DNA of 47,359 bases from the NCBI RefSeq assembly GCF_009193185.1, contig NZ_VUKF01000038.1:1-47359 (forward strand), given 5' to 3'. Origin of the DNA: Georgenia thermotolerans. Its GTDB lineage: Bacteria; Actinomycetota; Actinomycetes; Actinomycetales; Actinomycetaceae. A program made the translations under genes and the position numbers. Under the pieces are notes generated by a model. The model did no database searches, had not been told where the DNA came from, and was given only the letters and a program-made list of their open reading frames with translations. Shown piece after piece: positions 15,630 to 24,452 of the stretch; within the stretch, counting starts at the first letter, position 1, and each line of letters starts with the position of its first letter.

Positions 15630-16585
15630 GTGACCGCCAACGACGCCAGGTCCTCCGGTCGCGGGTAGGAGGCCTGGGCCCCCTCCCCCGTGGCCGCGTA
15701 CGCGCCCACGAGCGAGGCGAGCCGGGCGGAGCCGACGAGGTCGAGGCCCGAGGCCAGGCCGCCGAGCAGCGCGCCCGTGAAGGCGTCGCCGCAGCCGGTG
15801 GTGTCCACCGCCTCGACCGGCGTCGGCGCGATCTCCTCGACGGCGGTGCCCGCCGCCGTGGTGCGCAGGACCACCGCCCCCTCGCCCCCGAGCGTCACCA
15901 CCACGTCCGCGACGCCGAACCGGTCGAAGACCTCGCGTCCGCACTCCGCCCACGAGGTGTCCAGCGGCGAGCGCCCGAGCACGTCCGCCAGCTCGTGCTC
16001 GTTGAGGACCAGCACGTCGACGAGGCTGAGCAGCTCCGCCGAGGGCTGCCGGTAGGGCGAGGGGTTGAGCACCGTCGTCACGGACTCCTCCCGGGCGATG
16101 CGGGCGGCGGCGAGCACCACGTCGTCCGCGACCTCGAAGGCGAGACCGAGCGTGCGGGAGGCGGCGATGGCCTCACGGGCGCGGGCGACGTCCGCGGTGG
16201 TCAGCGTCCCGTTCGCACCGGGGGAGACGATGATGAGGTTCTCGGCCGAGGAGTCCACGCAGACGACGGCGGTCCCGGTCGGCACCCCGCTGCGGCGGGC
16301 CACGGCGTCGAGCCGCACGCCCGCCCGGGCCAGCTGGTCGAGCACGACGGTGCCGTTGGCGTCGTCGCCGACCGCGCCGACGAGTCGGACGGCCGCCCCC
16401 ATCAGGGCCGCCGCCGCGGCCTGGTTGGCGGACTTCCCGCCCGACGTCACGCGCAGCGGGCCCCCCTCGACGGTCTCGCCGGGTCGAGGGAGCCGTTCGG
16501 TGCGAACGACCAGATCGGCGTTCAGGGAGCCGACGACGCAGACCGGGCCGTGGAGAGCCGTGGGTGCGGTCTGGAGCATGGTCAT
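15614..16585 (-). CDS. rbsK: ribokinase (PfkB family)
   Basis: A 323-residue sugar kinase that would phosphorylate ribose to ribose 5-phosphate. Motifs: VVGSLNADLVV at the N-terminus, VTSGGKSANQAAAAALMGA (ribokinase GGKGANQ-like, with Ser for Gly), VLNPSPYR, LNEHELADVLG, and the PfkB signature DTTGCGDAFTGALLG with the catalytic Asp and anion hole. The last variant reads GCGDAF where many ribokinases have AAGDTF. The ATG at 16585 follows AGGAGG at 6 nt and overlaps the lacI stop by four bases. Last gene of the nucleoside operon. Its stop codon lies inside a 24-bp tandem repeat. Another pentose or nucleoside is possible but less likely in this context. Confidence 0.88.
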   Translation of the reverse strand: MTMLQTAPTALHGPVCVVGSLNADLVVRTERLPRPGETVEGGPLRVTSGGKSANQAAAAALMGAAVRLVGAVGDDANGTVVLDQLARAGVRLDAVARRSGVPTGTAVVCVDSSAENLIIVSPGANGTLTTADVARAREAIAASRTLGLAFEVADDVVLAAARIAREESVTTVLNPSPYRQPSAELLSLVDVLVLNEHELADVLGRSPLDTSWAECGREVFDRFGVADVVVTLGGEGAVVLRTTAAGTAVEEIAPTPVEAVDTTGCGDAFTGALLGGLASGLDLVGSARLASLVGAYAATGEGAQASYPRPEDLASLAVTPSHG

Positions 16586-17631
16586 GGTGGTCCTCCTGTT
16601 TCGTGCCCTGGCCCGCCGTCGCGGGCCGACCGGCCCCGCGAGGTGGAACCCCGGGCGATGAATTCAGCGCCGGTGATGACGAGGTTCGGGGCCTCCGGCG
16701 GTCGCCCCTCGAGGATCGACGCCAGCGCCTCCACGCCCGCGGCCGCGAGCTCGGCGACAGGTTGCCGCACCGCCGAGATGCTCGGCCGCGTGACGTGGAA
16801 CCAGGTGTCGTCGTCGAAGCTCACGAGCCCGACCTGCTCGCCGATGGCCAGTCCCTGCTCCTGGAGGACCTCCATGGCCCCCAGGGTGAGCAGGTTGGAC
16901 AGGGCGATCACCGCGTCCGGCCGACGGGGCGCCTCGAGGAGGTCCCGCATGGCCCGCCGGCCTGAGTGCTGGGAGAAGTCGCCCTCGAGGACACGCACAC
17001 CGTCGACGTCGTAGCCGGCGCGACCGAGCGCGTCGACCGCAGCCTGCGCCCGCCCCCTCCCGGTGGACGCCTGCCGGGGTCCGGCGATGATCGCGGGACG
17101 CTCATAGCCCTCCCGCGCCAGGTGGCGGGCGACGTCCAGCAGCGCCGATGCCGGGTCGACGAACACGGAGTAGGGCACCTCCGCGGCGGGCCGGCGATCG
17201 AGGAACACCACGGGAGTCGCGCCGCCCACGAGGCTGCGCATCCGCGGGGTGGGAGGGCCCGCCGGGACCAGCAGGAGGCCGTCGACCTGCTGCCGCAGGA
17301 GCATGTCCGTCACCGCTTCCTGCTGGGTGGGATCCTCCATCCCGTTCGCCATCGCCAGGACCCAGCCGCGCCGGCGCACCTCCTGCTCCACGTGGAACGC
17401 CAGCAGCGTCATGAAAGGGTTGGTGATGTCGCCGATCACCAGTCCGATCGTTCCGGTGCGCCCCGTCCGCATGGCCGCGGCGACGAGGCTCGGGCGGTAC
17501 CCGAGCCGGTCGGCAACCGCCTGCACGCGCGCCCGCGTGTCGGGAGAGACGGCCTCGTGGCCCGACAGGGCGCGCGACACCGTTGCCGCCGAGACGCCAG
17601 CGTGCTCGGCAACTTCCCTGATGGTGGTCAT
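16582..17631 (-). CDS. LacI-family transcriptional repressor
   Basis: A 349-residue regulator. The N-terminal helix-turn-helix and hinge are TIREVAEHAGVSAATVSRAL and RVQAVADRLGYRPS (residues 2-55). The remainder is a periplasmic-binding-protein-like ligand domain (TIGLVIGDITNPFM, DGLLLVPAG, VGLVSFDDDTWF). It follows the MFS gene by 77 nt containing a hairpin and overlaps rbsK by four bases. It probably represses the operon through the ATCGAT-centred operators at 20119-20179, with a ribonucleoside, ribose or ribose phosphate as inducer. Ligand identity is inferred. Confidence 0.92.
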   Translation of the reverse strand: MTTIREVAEHAGVSAATVSRALSGHEAVSPDTRARVQAVADRLGYRPSLVAAAMRTGRTGTIGLVIGDITNPFMTLLAFHVEQEVRRRGWVLAMANGMEDPTQQEAVTDMLLRQQVDGLLLVPAGPPTPRMRSLVGGATPVVFLDRRPAAEVPYSVFVDPASALLDVARHLAREGYERPAIIAGPRQASTGRGRAQAAVDALGRAGYDVDGVRVLEGDFSQHSGRRAMRDLLEAPRRPDAVIALSNLLTLGAMEVLQEQGLAIGEQVGLVSFDDDTWFHVTRPSISAVRQPVAELAAAGVEALASILEGRPPEAPNLVITGAEFIARGSTSRGRSARDGGPGHETGGPP

Positions 17632-17652
17632 GTATTTCCCGGATTCTCGGCG

Positions 17653-17697
17653 AGCGGAAGGTGCGGCGGCCAGGAAATGGCGGCCGCACCTCCCGCT
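17653..17697 (-). promoter_or_regulatory. intra-operon hairpin between MFS and lacI genes
   Basis: Arms 17653-17667 and 17683-17697 pair over 15 bp with one G-U position, loop 15 nt. On the transcribed strand it starts 12 nt after the MFS stop and is not followed by a T-run, so it is more likely an attenuator or RNA-stability hairpin that lowers downstream lacI-rbsK expression than a full terminator. Confidence 0.55.
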
Positions 17698-17708
17698 CGG
17701 GCGACGGT

Positions 17709-19121
17709 CTAGGCCTTGTCTCCGGCCGGCTTCGGGATGAGCAGGCTCATGAGGAAGGCCAGTCCGAGAAACACTGCACCGACGATGATCGCACCGGAAT
17801 ACCCGGCGGTCGGACCGCTGGCGTCGAGCGCGGTCTTCACCGCGAACAGCACCGCGAACGACAGGCCCGCCCCGAGGTTGAATGCCCCGGCATTCAATCC
17901 AGGGAGGTAACCGGGATTGTCGGCCGGCGAAAGCACGATCCCCAGCCCGTTGAGCATGATGTTCCCGATGCCCGCGTAGGTGATGCCGACGAAGACCGAG
18001 ACGCCGAGGAGCAGCCAGCCGGTGGGGTGGGTGACCGTCACGAGGCACAGCACGAGACCGGCGACCGTGCCGATGAGGCCGACCCGGAGGACGGCTCGGT
18101 AGCCGAACGTCCCCGCGAGCTTGCCGGCGATCGGCCCCATGACCAGGCCGGCCAGGGCGTACGGCGTGAGCGTCACCAGCGGCGCGACGTCGGCCGCGAT
18201 GCCCGCCCCGACCGCCTCGTCCTGGGCGAGGGCCGGGATGATGCCGTTCATGATGGCGAACACGCCGGTCATGGTCAGCACGGTGGTGCCGAGAAGCGCC
18301 CACGTCGCGCGCGACCGCAGGTAGACCGTGGGCACGAGGGGGTGGGCGGAGGCGTCCTGCGACTTCCAGAACGCCACGAACGCCACGATGCCGACCGCGA
18401 GGAGCGCGGCGATGAGCGCCCAGGGCGCGTCGGCCACCTTGCCCGCCTCGTTGAACGCCGTCAGGACGGAGCCGACCGCGACGACGAGGAGCAGCACGCC
18501 CCGCCAGTCCATCGGCTGCGGCTCGTCGACGCGAGACTCGTCCGTGAGGTACCGGACGGCGAGCACGGCCAGGCCGGCGATGACGGCCATGACCCAGAAG
18601 ATCGACCGGAACCCGAAGTGCTGGGCGAGGTAGCCGCCGGCGAGGGCGTCGACACCGGCGATGCCGCCGTTGATCGCCGTCACCACGCCGAGCAGCACCG
18701 CGTAGCGCTTGGGGTCCGGCACGGCGACGCGCAGCATGATCAGCGCGAGCGGCACGGTGGGTCCCGCAACGCCCTGGATGATCCGGCCCACGAACAGCAC
18801 GGTCACGTTCGGCGCCAGCGCGGAGACCACGCACCCGATTCCGGTCAGCGCCATCATCCAGGCCAGGAGCCGGCGGCGCCCGATCATGTCGCCCAGGCGC
18901 GGAAGGAAGAGGCTGAACAGTGCCGCCGAGGTGAAGAACGCGGTCTGGGTCAGACCGATCTCCGCCGTGGTGGCATCGAGCTGCTTCTCCATGAGCGCCA
19001 GCGCCGGCGACAGCATGGACGCGTTGAGCTGGAAGGCGAAGCAGGCCGCGAGCAGGGCCGTCATCACGGCGGCCACGGACCGCCGCGTGCCCAGGGTGGG
19101 CGCGGCCGTGGTCACGCTCAT
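17709..19121 (-). CDS. MFS transporter, probable (ribo)nucleoside uptake
   Basis: A 470-residue integral membrane protein with about 14 hydrophobic segments, in the DHA2-like arrangement. The cytoplasmic loop between segments 2 and 3 carries the MFS signature (LPRLGDMIGRRRLLAW), and segment 5 has a motif-C-like region (VTAINGGIAGVDALAGGYLA). DHA2 members are often drug exporters. Here the gene overlaps the nucleoside hydrolase stop by four bases and shares an operon with a ribokinase and LacI regulator, which suggests import of a ribonucleoside. The substrate is an inference from context only. Confidence 0.88.
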   Translation of the reverse strand: MSVTTAAPTLGTRRSVAAVMTALLAACFAFQLNASMLSPALALMEKQLDATTAEIGLTQTAFFTSAALFSLFLPRLGDMIGRRRLLAWMMALTGIGCVVSALAPNVTVLFVGRIIQGVAGPTVPLALIMLRVAVPDPKRYAVLLGVVTAINGGIAGVDALAGGYLAQHFGFRSIFWVMAVIAGLAVLAVRYLTDESRVDEPQPMDWRGVLLLVVAVGSVLTAFNEAGKVADAPWALIAALLAVGIVAFVAFWKSQDASAHPLVPTVYLRSRATWALLGTTVLTMTGVFAIMNGIIPALAQDEAVGAGIAADVAPLVTLTPYALAGLVMGPIAGKLAGTFGYRAVLRVGLIGTVAGLVLCLVTVTHPTGWLLLGVSVFVGITYAGIGNIMLNGLGIVLSPADNPGYLPGLNAGAFNLGAGLSFAVLFAVKTALDASGPTAGYSGAIIVGAVFLGLAFLMSLLIPKPAGDKA

Positions 19122-20071
19122 GCGGCGATCTTCGAGGTGGAGACGGCGTCGATCGCGTCGACGACCATGCCCCAGAACTTCTCGAAGTCGAGGTCGACGG
19201 CCACCTGGGTGGGGCAGTCAGCGGGCGCGGGGGCGCGGAAGTCCGCCACCGTCATCCCCAGGGTGTGCGTGCCCGTCAGCTCGACCGTCAGCGGCGCCCG
19301 GCGGGTGGTCATGACGCTGGGATCGATGCAGTAGGCGACGGCGCACGGGTCGTGCACCGGCGGGAAGTCGAAGCCCTGGGCGTCCTTGTACGCCGCGCGG
19401 AAGAAGTCGAAGAGCCCGAGCACGAAGTCGGACACCGGGGTGTCGAGCGCCTGGATCCGCGCCGCCACCTCGTCCGTCGCCAGCGCCTGGTGGGTGAGAT
19501 CGAGCCCGACCATGGTGAGCTCCCAGCCCGCCGAGAAGACGATGTGGGCGGCCTCCGGGTCGACCAGGATGTTGAACTCCGCGACCGGGGACCAGTTGCC
19601 CACGTGGTAGCCGCCGCCCATGAGCACGACCTCCTTGACGCGCTCGACGATCCGCGGCTCCTTGCGCGCCGCCATCGCGATGTTCGTCAGCGGGCCGACG
19701 GGCACGAGCGTGACCGTTCCCGGCTCCTCGCGCATGACGATGTCGATGATCAGGTCGACCGCGTGGCGGGGGTCGAGCGAGACCGTGGGCTCGGGCAGCT
19801 CGGGACCGTCCATGCCGGACTCGCCGTGGACGTCCGGCGCGACTTCCTGCGCCCGGACCAGCGGGCGATCGCATCCCGCCGCGATCGGCACGTCAACCAT
19901 GCCGGCGACCGTGGCCACCGCGAGCGCGTTGCGCGTGACCTTGGCGAGGGTCTGGTTGCCGCCGACGGTCGTGACGGCCAGGAGGTCGATCTCCGGACTT
20001 CCGTGCGCGAGGAGCATGGCGATCGCGTCGTCGTGCCCCGGGTCGCAGTCGAGGATGATCTTCTTCGACAT
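19118..20071 (-). CDS. inosine-uridine preferring nucleoside hydrolase
   Basis: A 317-residue N-ribohydrolase that splits a ribonucleoside into base and ribose. The Ca2+-binding N-terminus KIILDCDPGHDDAIAML is diagnostic; also visible are TVGGNQTLAKVTRNA, VTLVPVGPLTNIAMA, VVLMGGGYHVGNWSPVAEFN (active-site Asn) and VHDPCAVAYCIDP (metal-binding Asp). No signal peptide, so it acts in the cytoplasm after uptake. Head of an operon with the MFS carrier, LacI repressor and ribokinase; the encoded steps run uptake, hydrolysis, ribose phosphorylation. The ATG at 20071 is preceded by AAGGGG. Purine versus pyrimidine preference is not readable. Confidence 0.94.
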   Translation of the reverse strand: MSKKIILDCDPGHDDAIAMLLAHGSPEIDLLAVTTVGGNQTLAKVTRNALAVATVAGMVDVPIAAGCDRPLVRAQEVAPDVHGESGMDGPELPEPTVSLDPRHAVDLIIDIVMREEPGTVTLVPVGPLTNIAMAARKEPRIVERVKEVVLMGGGYHVGNWSPVAEFNILVDPEAAHIVFSAGWELTMVGLDLTHQALATDEVAARIQALDTPVSDFVLGLFDFFRAAYKDAQGFDFPPVHDPCAVAYCIDPSVMTTRRAPLTVELTGTHTLGMTVADFRAPAPADCPTQVAVDLDFEKFWGMVVDAIDAVSTSKIAA

Positions 20072-20118
20072 CGTTGTCCCCCTTCGCCCGGTCCTGTGGA
20101 GGTTGGGTACCGGGCCGT

Positions 20119-20179
20119 ATGGAATCGATTACACGGGCACCGTAATCGGGTGTACCGACCGTCGTGAAATCGATTCCAT
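20119..20179. promoter_or_regulatory. twin LacI-type operators upstream of the nucleoside hydrolase operon
   Basis: Two copies of a palindrome with ATCGAT core, ATGGAATCGATT (20119-20130) and its exact reverse complement AATCGATTCCAT (20168-20179). Centres are 45 bp apart, about four helical turns. ATCGAT-centred GAAATCGATTTC-like sites are typical LacI-family operators. The downstream operator centre is 55 nt before the ATG. The pair would allow looping or cooperative repression by the operon's own LacI protein. Confidence 0.8.
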
Positions 20180-20346
20180 GAGACGTGCGCCACATCGCTG
20201 CATCTGCGCAGGTGGCGTCGTTTGCGGACGCTTCGACCCCGAGTTAGGCCCGTCGAACACGGCCACGGCCGTCGGATTCCGGCCCGGCGCCGGGGGTCGC
20301 CGGGCTCGGCCGACCCGGTGTGGGGCCACCGGCGCCCGCCGACGCG

Positions 20347-20823
20347 TCAGCCTCCGAGGAGGAGCTTCATGCCCTCGTGGGAGGCGGCGAAGCCGAGGCG
20401 CTCGTAGAAGCGGTGGGCGTCGGTGCGGCGCTTGTCGGTGGTCAGCTGGACCAGGGCGCAGCCGCGCCGGCGCGCCTCCTCGATCACCCAGCCGATCATC
20501 GCCCGGCCCAGGCCCCGTCCCCGCCGGGCCGCGCTCACGCGCACCGCCTCGACCTGGGCGCGCAACGCTCCCCGGCGCGCCAGCCCGGGGATGACGGTCA
20601 GCTGCAGCGTGCCGACGACGGCGCCGTCGGCCTCGGCGACGACGAGGAGCTGGGCCGGGTCGGCGTCGATCGCCGCGAAGGCGCGCCGGTACGGCTCGAG
20701 GTCGCCGCCGTCGCGGGTGGCGCCGAGCTGGTCGTCGGCGAGCAGGCGGACGAGCGCCGGCAGGTCCGCCGCGCGGGCCCGGCGCAGGACGACGCCGTCG
20801 GGGAGCTGGCAGGGCAGGGTCAC
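20347..20823 (-). CDS. GNAT-family N-acetyltransferase
   Basis: A 158-residue acetyl-CoA-dependent acyltransferase. The core shows VVAEADGAVVGTLQLTVIPG (beta-4), the acetyl-CoA pyrophosphate loop RGRGLGRAMIGWVIEEARRRG, and the C-terminal TDKRRTDAHRFYERLGFAAS typical of GNAT proteins. The GTG at 20823 is preferred because the longer reading frame enters intergenic repeat DNA; no good Shine-Dalgarno precedes it. The substrate is not recognisable. It stands alone between the nucleoside operon and metE. Confidence 0.86.
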   Translation of the reverse strand: MTLPCQLPDGVVLRRARAADLPALVRLLADDQLGATRDGGDLEPYRRAFAAIDADPAQLLVVAEADGAVVGTLQLTVIPGLARRGALRAQVEAVRVSAARRGRGLGRAMIGWVIEEARRRGCALVQLTTDKRRTDAHRFYERLGFAASHEGMKLLLGG

Positions 20824-20898
20824 AGCGCCAGTGTCCCAACTCGCCGGCGCTAGGACGCGGACGCCGCGGCCCGCGCGCGCCTCCGCGGGGATGCGCCC

Positions 20899-21011
20899 TG
20901 CCCGAGTTGACGTCTCGCGGCGAACTTGACGTCTCACCGTGAAGGTGGGGCCTCGTCGGCGGTGGACGCCTCGCGCCCAAGATGACGTCTCAGGACAGAG
21001 TTGACATCTCG
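20899..21011 (-). repeat. 19-bp 3'-end repeat, six units (array C), entering metE
   Basis: Six consecutive units on the minus strand, of 19, 19, 19, 18, 19 and 19 bp from 21011 down to 20899. Units one, two, five and six keep a GAGA(C/T)GTCA core; three and four are decayed (GAGGCGTC, GAGGCCCC). The first two overlap the end of metE: unit 2 (20992-20974) supplies its TGA. Units five and six match the first two units of array B nearly exactly. Confidence 0.82.
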
Positions 21012-23404
21012 CCGTGCTCGGGGGCGGGCAGGGTCGCGCGCACCGCGTGCGCCGCGGCGACGAGGTGCTCCAGCGCGGCGGTGACCTCCTCGTAGCGGCG
21101 GGTCTTCAGGCCGCAGTCGGGGTTGACCCACAGCTGGCGCGGCGGGACGGCGGCGACGGCGGCCTCGAGCAGCTCGGTCAGCTCGTCCACGGAGGGCACC
21201 CGCGGGGAGTGGATGTCGTACACGCCGGGACCGATCTGGCGGCCGAACCCCGCGCGCCGGATGTCGGCGAGGACCTCCATCCGTGAGCGCGCCGCCTCGA
21301 CGCTCGTCACGTCGGCGTCGAGCCGGTCGATCGCCCCCAGGATCGCGCCGAACTCGGAGTAGCACAGGTGGGTGTGGACCTGGGTGTGGGCCGGCGCGCC
21401 GGAGGTGGCCAGCCGGAAGGCGCGCACCGACCAGTCGAGGTAGTCGGCCCGCTCGGCGGTGCGCAGCGGCAGCAGCTCGCGCAGGGCGGGCTCGTCGACC
21501 TGGACGATGCCGATGCCGGCCGCCTCCAGGTCGGCGATCTCGTCGCGCAGCGCCAGGGCCACCTGCAGCGCCGTCTCCCCCAGCGGCTGGTCGTCGCGCA
21601 CGAAGCTCCAGGCCAGGATGGTCACCGGGCCGGTGAGCATGCCCTTGACCGGCCGGTCGGTCAGCGAGGCCGCGTGCCCGGTCCACTCCACCGTCATCGG
21701 GCCGCGCCGGGCGACGTCGCCCCACAGGATGGCCGGGCGGGTGCACCGCGAGCCGTAGGACTGCACCCACCCGTGCTCGGTGGCGGCGAAGCCGTCGAGC
21801 AGCTCGGCGAAGTACTGCACCATGTCGTTGCGCTCGGGCTCGCCGTGCACGAGCACGTCCAGGCCGAGGCGCTCCTGCAGCCGGACCACCCGCTCGATCT
21901 CGGCGCGCATCGCCTGGCGGTACTCCGCCTCGCTCAGCGTCCCGCGACGCACCGCCGCGCGGGCCCGGCGGATCTCCGGCGTCTGCGGGAAGGACCCGAT
22001 CGTCGTCGTCGGCAGCGTGGGCAGCCCCAGGCGAGCCTGCTGGGCGGCGCGGCGCTCGGGGTAGGGCGCCCGCGTGAACGCGGTGTCGTCCAGCGCCGCC
22101 AGCCGCTCGCGCACGCCCGTGCGCACCCCCGGGTGGGCCAGGCGGGCGCGCCGGGCCTCGGCGGCCTCGGCGAACGGCTCGGCGACCGCCTCGCGCCCGC
22201 GGGCCAGCGCGTCGGCGAGGATGAGGACCTCCTCGACCTTCTGGTCGGCGAAGGCCAGCCAGCCGCGCAGCTCCCGGCTCAGGTGCTTCTCCCGGGCGGC
22301 GTCGTGCGGCACGTGCAGCAGCGAGGTGGAGGTCGCGACGGCGACCCGGGCGCCCTCCCCGATCCCCGCGCGCAGCCGCTCGAGCAGGCCCAGGGCGGCG
22401 TCGAGGTCGGTGCGCCAGACGTTGCGCCCGTCGACGACGCCGGCCACCACGACCTTCGGGGCCAGGGTGGCCAGCTCGGCGGCGGGCGGCAGCGCGCCGC
22501 GCACCAGGTCCAGGCCCACGGCCTCGACGGCGGAGCGGGCGAGCACCGGCAGGGCGTCGCCGAGCGGGCCGTACCCGGCGGAGACGAACAGCGCCGGGCG
22601 CTCGGGCCGGCCGAGCCCGTCGGCCAGGGCGGCGTAGGCGCGCTCGGTCGCGGCGAGCACCCGATCGCGCGGGACGTCCCAGGCGTCGGAGACCAGCGCC
22701 GGCTCGTCGAGCTGGAGCCAGGGGGCGCCGGCGACGCCCAGGGCGCGGAGCAGGTCGGCGTAGGCGGCGACGGCGTCGTCGAGCCGGTCGAGGGGGTGGA
22801 AGCCGGCCGGGGCGCCCGCGGCGGGCTTGCTCAGGAGGAGGAAGGTCACCGGGCCGACCATGACGGGACGGGTGGTGACGCCGTCGGCGGCGGCCTCGAG
22901 GAACTTGAAGAGCAGGCGGTCGTCGCCGTAGCGCAGCGGGGTGTCCGGGCCGATCTCGGGCACGAGGTAGTGGTAGTTGGAGTCGAACCACTTGGTCAGC
23001 TCCAGCGGCGCGCGCTGCCCGTCGCCGCGGGCCAGGGCGAAGTAGCCGGGCAGGTCGAGCATGCCGTCCTCCCCGACGAGGTCCGCGAACCGCGCGGGCA
23101 CCGCGCCGAGGGTGGTGGCGGCGTCGAGGACGTGGTCGTAGGCGGAGAAGTCCCCGGGGATGGACCCGTCGCCCGGGGGCAGGCCCAGCCGGGCCAGGCG
23201 TCCGCGGGTCTCCCGGCGCAGGGCCTCGAGGGCGGCGAGCAGGTCGTCGAGCTCGCTGCGCCCGGCCCAGAAGGCCTCCACGGCCTTCTTCAGCTCCCGG
23301 TTCGGGCCGATGCGCGGGTAGCCCAGGACGGTGGCGTCGGGGAACCACGGGACGGTGCGGTCGCGGCCGGCGCCGTCGCCCTGGGGCCTGGCGGTGGGGG
23401 TCAT
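20990..23404 (-). CDS. metE: cobalamin-independent methionine synthase
   Basis: An 804-residue cytoplasmic enzyme transferring a methyl group from 5-methyltetrahydropteroyl-polyglutamate to homocysteine. The N-terminal folate domain begins LGYPRIGPNRELKKAVEAFW. The catalytic half contains TTTIGSFPQTPEIRRAR, VHGEPERNDMVQYFAELL, VQVDEPALRELLPL, HTHLCYSEFG (zinc His and Cys) and WVNPDCGLKTRRYEEV (zinc Cys). Slightly longer than the usual 755-780 residues, mainly from a short polar N-terminus; the last residues (GEMSTLS) are encoded by repeat DNA. The ATG at 23404 has GAGGAG about 5 nt upstream and lies 9 nt after metF, so the folate donor and acceptor enzymes are cotranscribed. Confidence 0.97.
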   Translation of the reverse strand: MTPTARPQGDGAGRDRTVPWFPDATVLGYPRIGPNRELKKAVEAFWAGRSELDDLLAALEALRRETRGRLARLGLPPGDGSIPGDFSAYDHVLDAATTLGAVPARFADLVGEDGMLDLPGYFALARGDGQRAPLELTKWFDSNYHYLVPEIGPDTPLRYGDDRLLFKFLEAAADGVTTRPVMVGPVTFLLLSKPAAGAPAGFHPLDRLDDAVAAYADLLRALGVAGAPWLQLDEPALVSDAWDVPRDRVLAATERAYAALADGLGRPERPALFVSAGYGPLGDALPVLARSAVEAVGLDLVRGALPPAAELATLAPKVVVAGVVDGRNVWRTDLDAALGLLERLRAGIGEGARVAVATSTSLLHVPHDAAREKHLSRELRGWLAFADQKVEEVLILADALARGREAVAEPFAEAAEARRARLAHPGVRTGVRERLAALDDTAFTRAPYPERRAAQQARLGLPTLPTTTIGSFPQTPEIRRARAAVRRGTLSEAEYRQAMRAEIERVVRLQERLGLDVLVHGEPERNDMVQYFAELLDGFAATEHGWVQSYGSRCTRPAILWGDVARRGPMTVEWTGHAASLTDRPVKGMLTGPVTILAWSFVRDDQPLGETALQVALALRDEIADLEAAGIGIVQVDEPALRELLPLRTAERADYLDWSVRAFRLATSGAPAHTQVHTHLCYSEFGAILGAIDRLDADVTSVEAARSRMEVLADIRRAGFGRQIGPGVYDIHSPRVPSVDELTELLEAAVAAVPPRQLWVNPDCGLKTRRYEEVTAALEHLVAAAHAVRATLPAPEHGEMSTLS

Positions 23405-23413
23405 GGGGGCTCC

Positions 23414-24394
23414 TCAGGTGCGGGCGGGCGGGACGGCCGGGCGGGTCTCGAGGGCGGGGTTGCGGATGCCCCGGGCGCGCAGGTGCTCGAGGACGTCCAG
23501 GGCGGGACGGTCCTGGTTGAAGGTGTACAGGTGCAGGCCCGGCGCGCCGACGGCGAGCACGCGGTCGATGAGGGCCAAGGTGGCGTCGATGCCGCGGCGC
23601 AGCCGCTCGGCGTCCTCGTCGGTGTCCAGCAGCGCGTCGAGGGTGACGGGCACGGGCACGCCGCTGAGCTCCTCGAGGCGGTGCAGGCGCCGGCGGTCGG
23701 TCAGGGGCAGGATGCCGGGCAGGATGGGGATGTGCACGCCGGCCGCGTGGGCGTCGGCGCACAGGGAGGCGTACGCCTCGGCGTCGTAGAAGACCTGGGT
23801 GATGGCGAAGTCGGCGCCGGCGTCCTGCTTCTCGCGCAGGGCGGCCAGCTCGGCGCGCCGGGTGTGGCTCTGGCCGGAGGGGTAGGCGGCGACGGCGACC
23901 GAGACGACGTCGGCCGGGGTCACGCCGAGGTCGAGGGCCACGACGCTGGGCGCGGCGGCGCGCAGGCATCCGTCCTCGCGGCGCTCGGCCTCGACCTCGC
24001 GGATGAGCGCGACCAGCTCGCTGGACCGGCTCAGCCCGTCGGGCGGGGCGTGCCAGGCGGTCTCGCCCGGCGGCGGGTCGCCGCGCAGCGCGAGGAAGTC
24101 GCGCACGCCGGCGTCGAGCAGGCGGCCCACCCGGGCGGCGATCTCCGCGCGGGTGGCCGCGACGCAGGTGAGGTGCGCGATGGGCGGGATGCGGGTCTGG
24201 GCCAGCAGGCGGCGCAGGAGCTCGGCGGAGGCGGCCCGGGCCGCCGCGGAGACGCTGTAGGTGACGGAGAAGAAGTCCGGCCCGGCGTCGGCCATGCGCA
24301 GCACGCGCTGCCAGACCGTCTCGTCGAGCTCGGGACGCCGTGGCGGGAAGAGCTCGAAGGAGACCGTCGGGTGCGTCGCGACGCTCACGGACAT
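23414..24394 (-). CDS. metF: 5,10-methylenetetrahydrofolate reductase
   Basis: A 326-residue FAD enzyme reducing 5,10-methylene-THF to 5-methyl-THF, the methyl donor for MetE. Motifs: VSFELFPPRRPELDETVW (catalytic Glu region), FFSVTYSVSAAAR, PPIAHLTCVAATRAEI, FLALRGDPP (GDPP FAD/NADH contact), and DFAITQVFYDAEAY. The ATG at 24394 is chosen to give a short N-terminus before the conserved TVSFELFPP; 24424 and an internal GTG are alternatives, and no clear ribosome site is seen, so a leaderless mRNA is possible. No S-adenosylmethionine or cobalamin riboswitch is evident in the short upstream gap. Confidence 0.95.
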   Translation of the reverse strand: MSVSVATHPTVSFELFPPRRPELDETVWQRVLRMADAGPDFFSVTYSVSAAARAASAELLRRLLAQTRIPPIAHLTCVAATRAEIAARVGRLLDAGVRDFLALRGDPPPGETAWHAPPDGLSRSSELVALIREVEAERREDGCLRAAAPSVVALDLGVTPADVVSVAVAAYPSGQSHTRRAELAALREKQDAGADFAITQVFYDAEAYASLCADAHAAGVHIPILPGILPLTDRRRLHRLEELSGVPVPVTLDALLDTDEDAERLRRGIDATLALIDRVLAVGAPGLHLYTFNQDRPALDVLEHLRARGIRNPALETRPAVPPART

Positions 24395-24452
24395 CAGGCT
24401 AAGCGGTGGCATGACGCAGATCACGCTCCAAGCCGGTCCGGAACACCGCCGC

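Noticed and set aside
24395-24452. S-adenosylmethionine or cobalamin riboswitch ahead of metF-metE
   Set aside because: The gap to the next gene is under 60 nt, too short for either aptamer, and no conserved core is visible.
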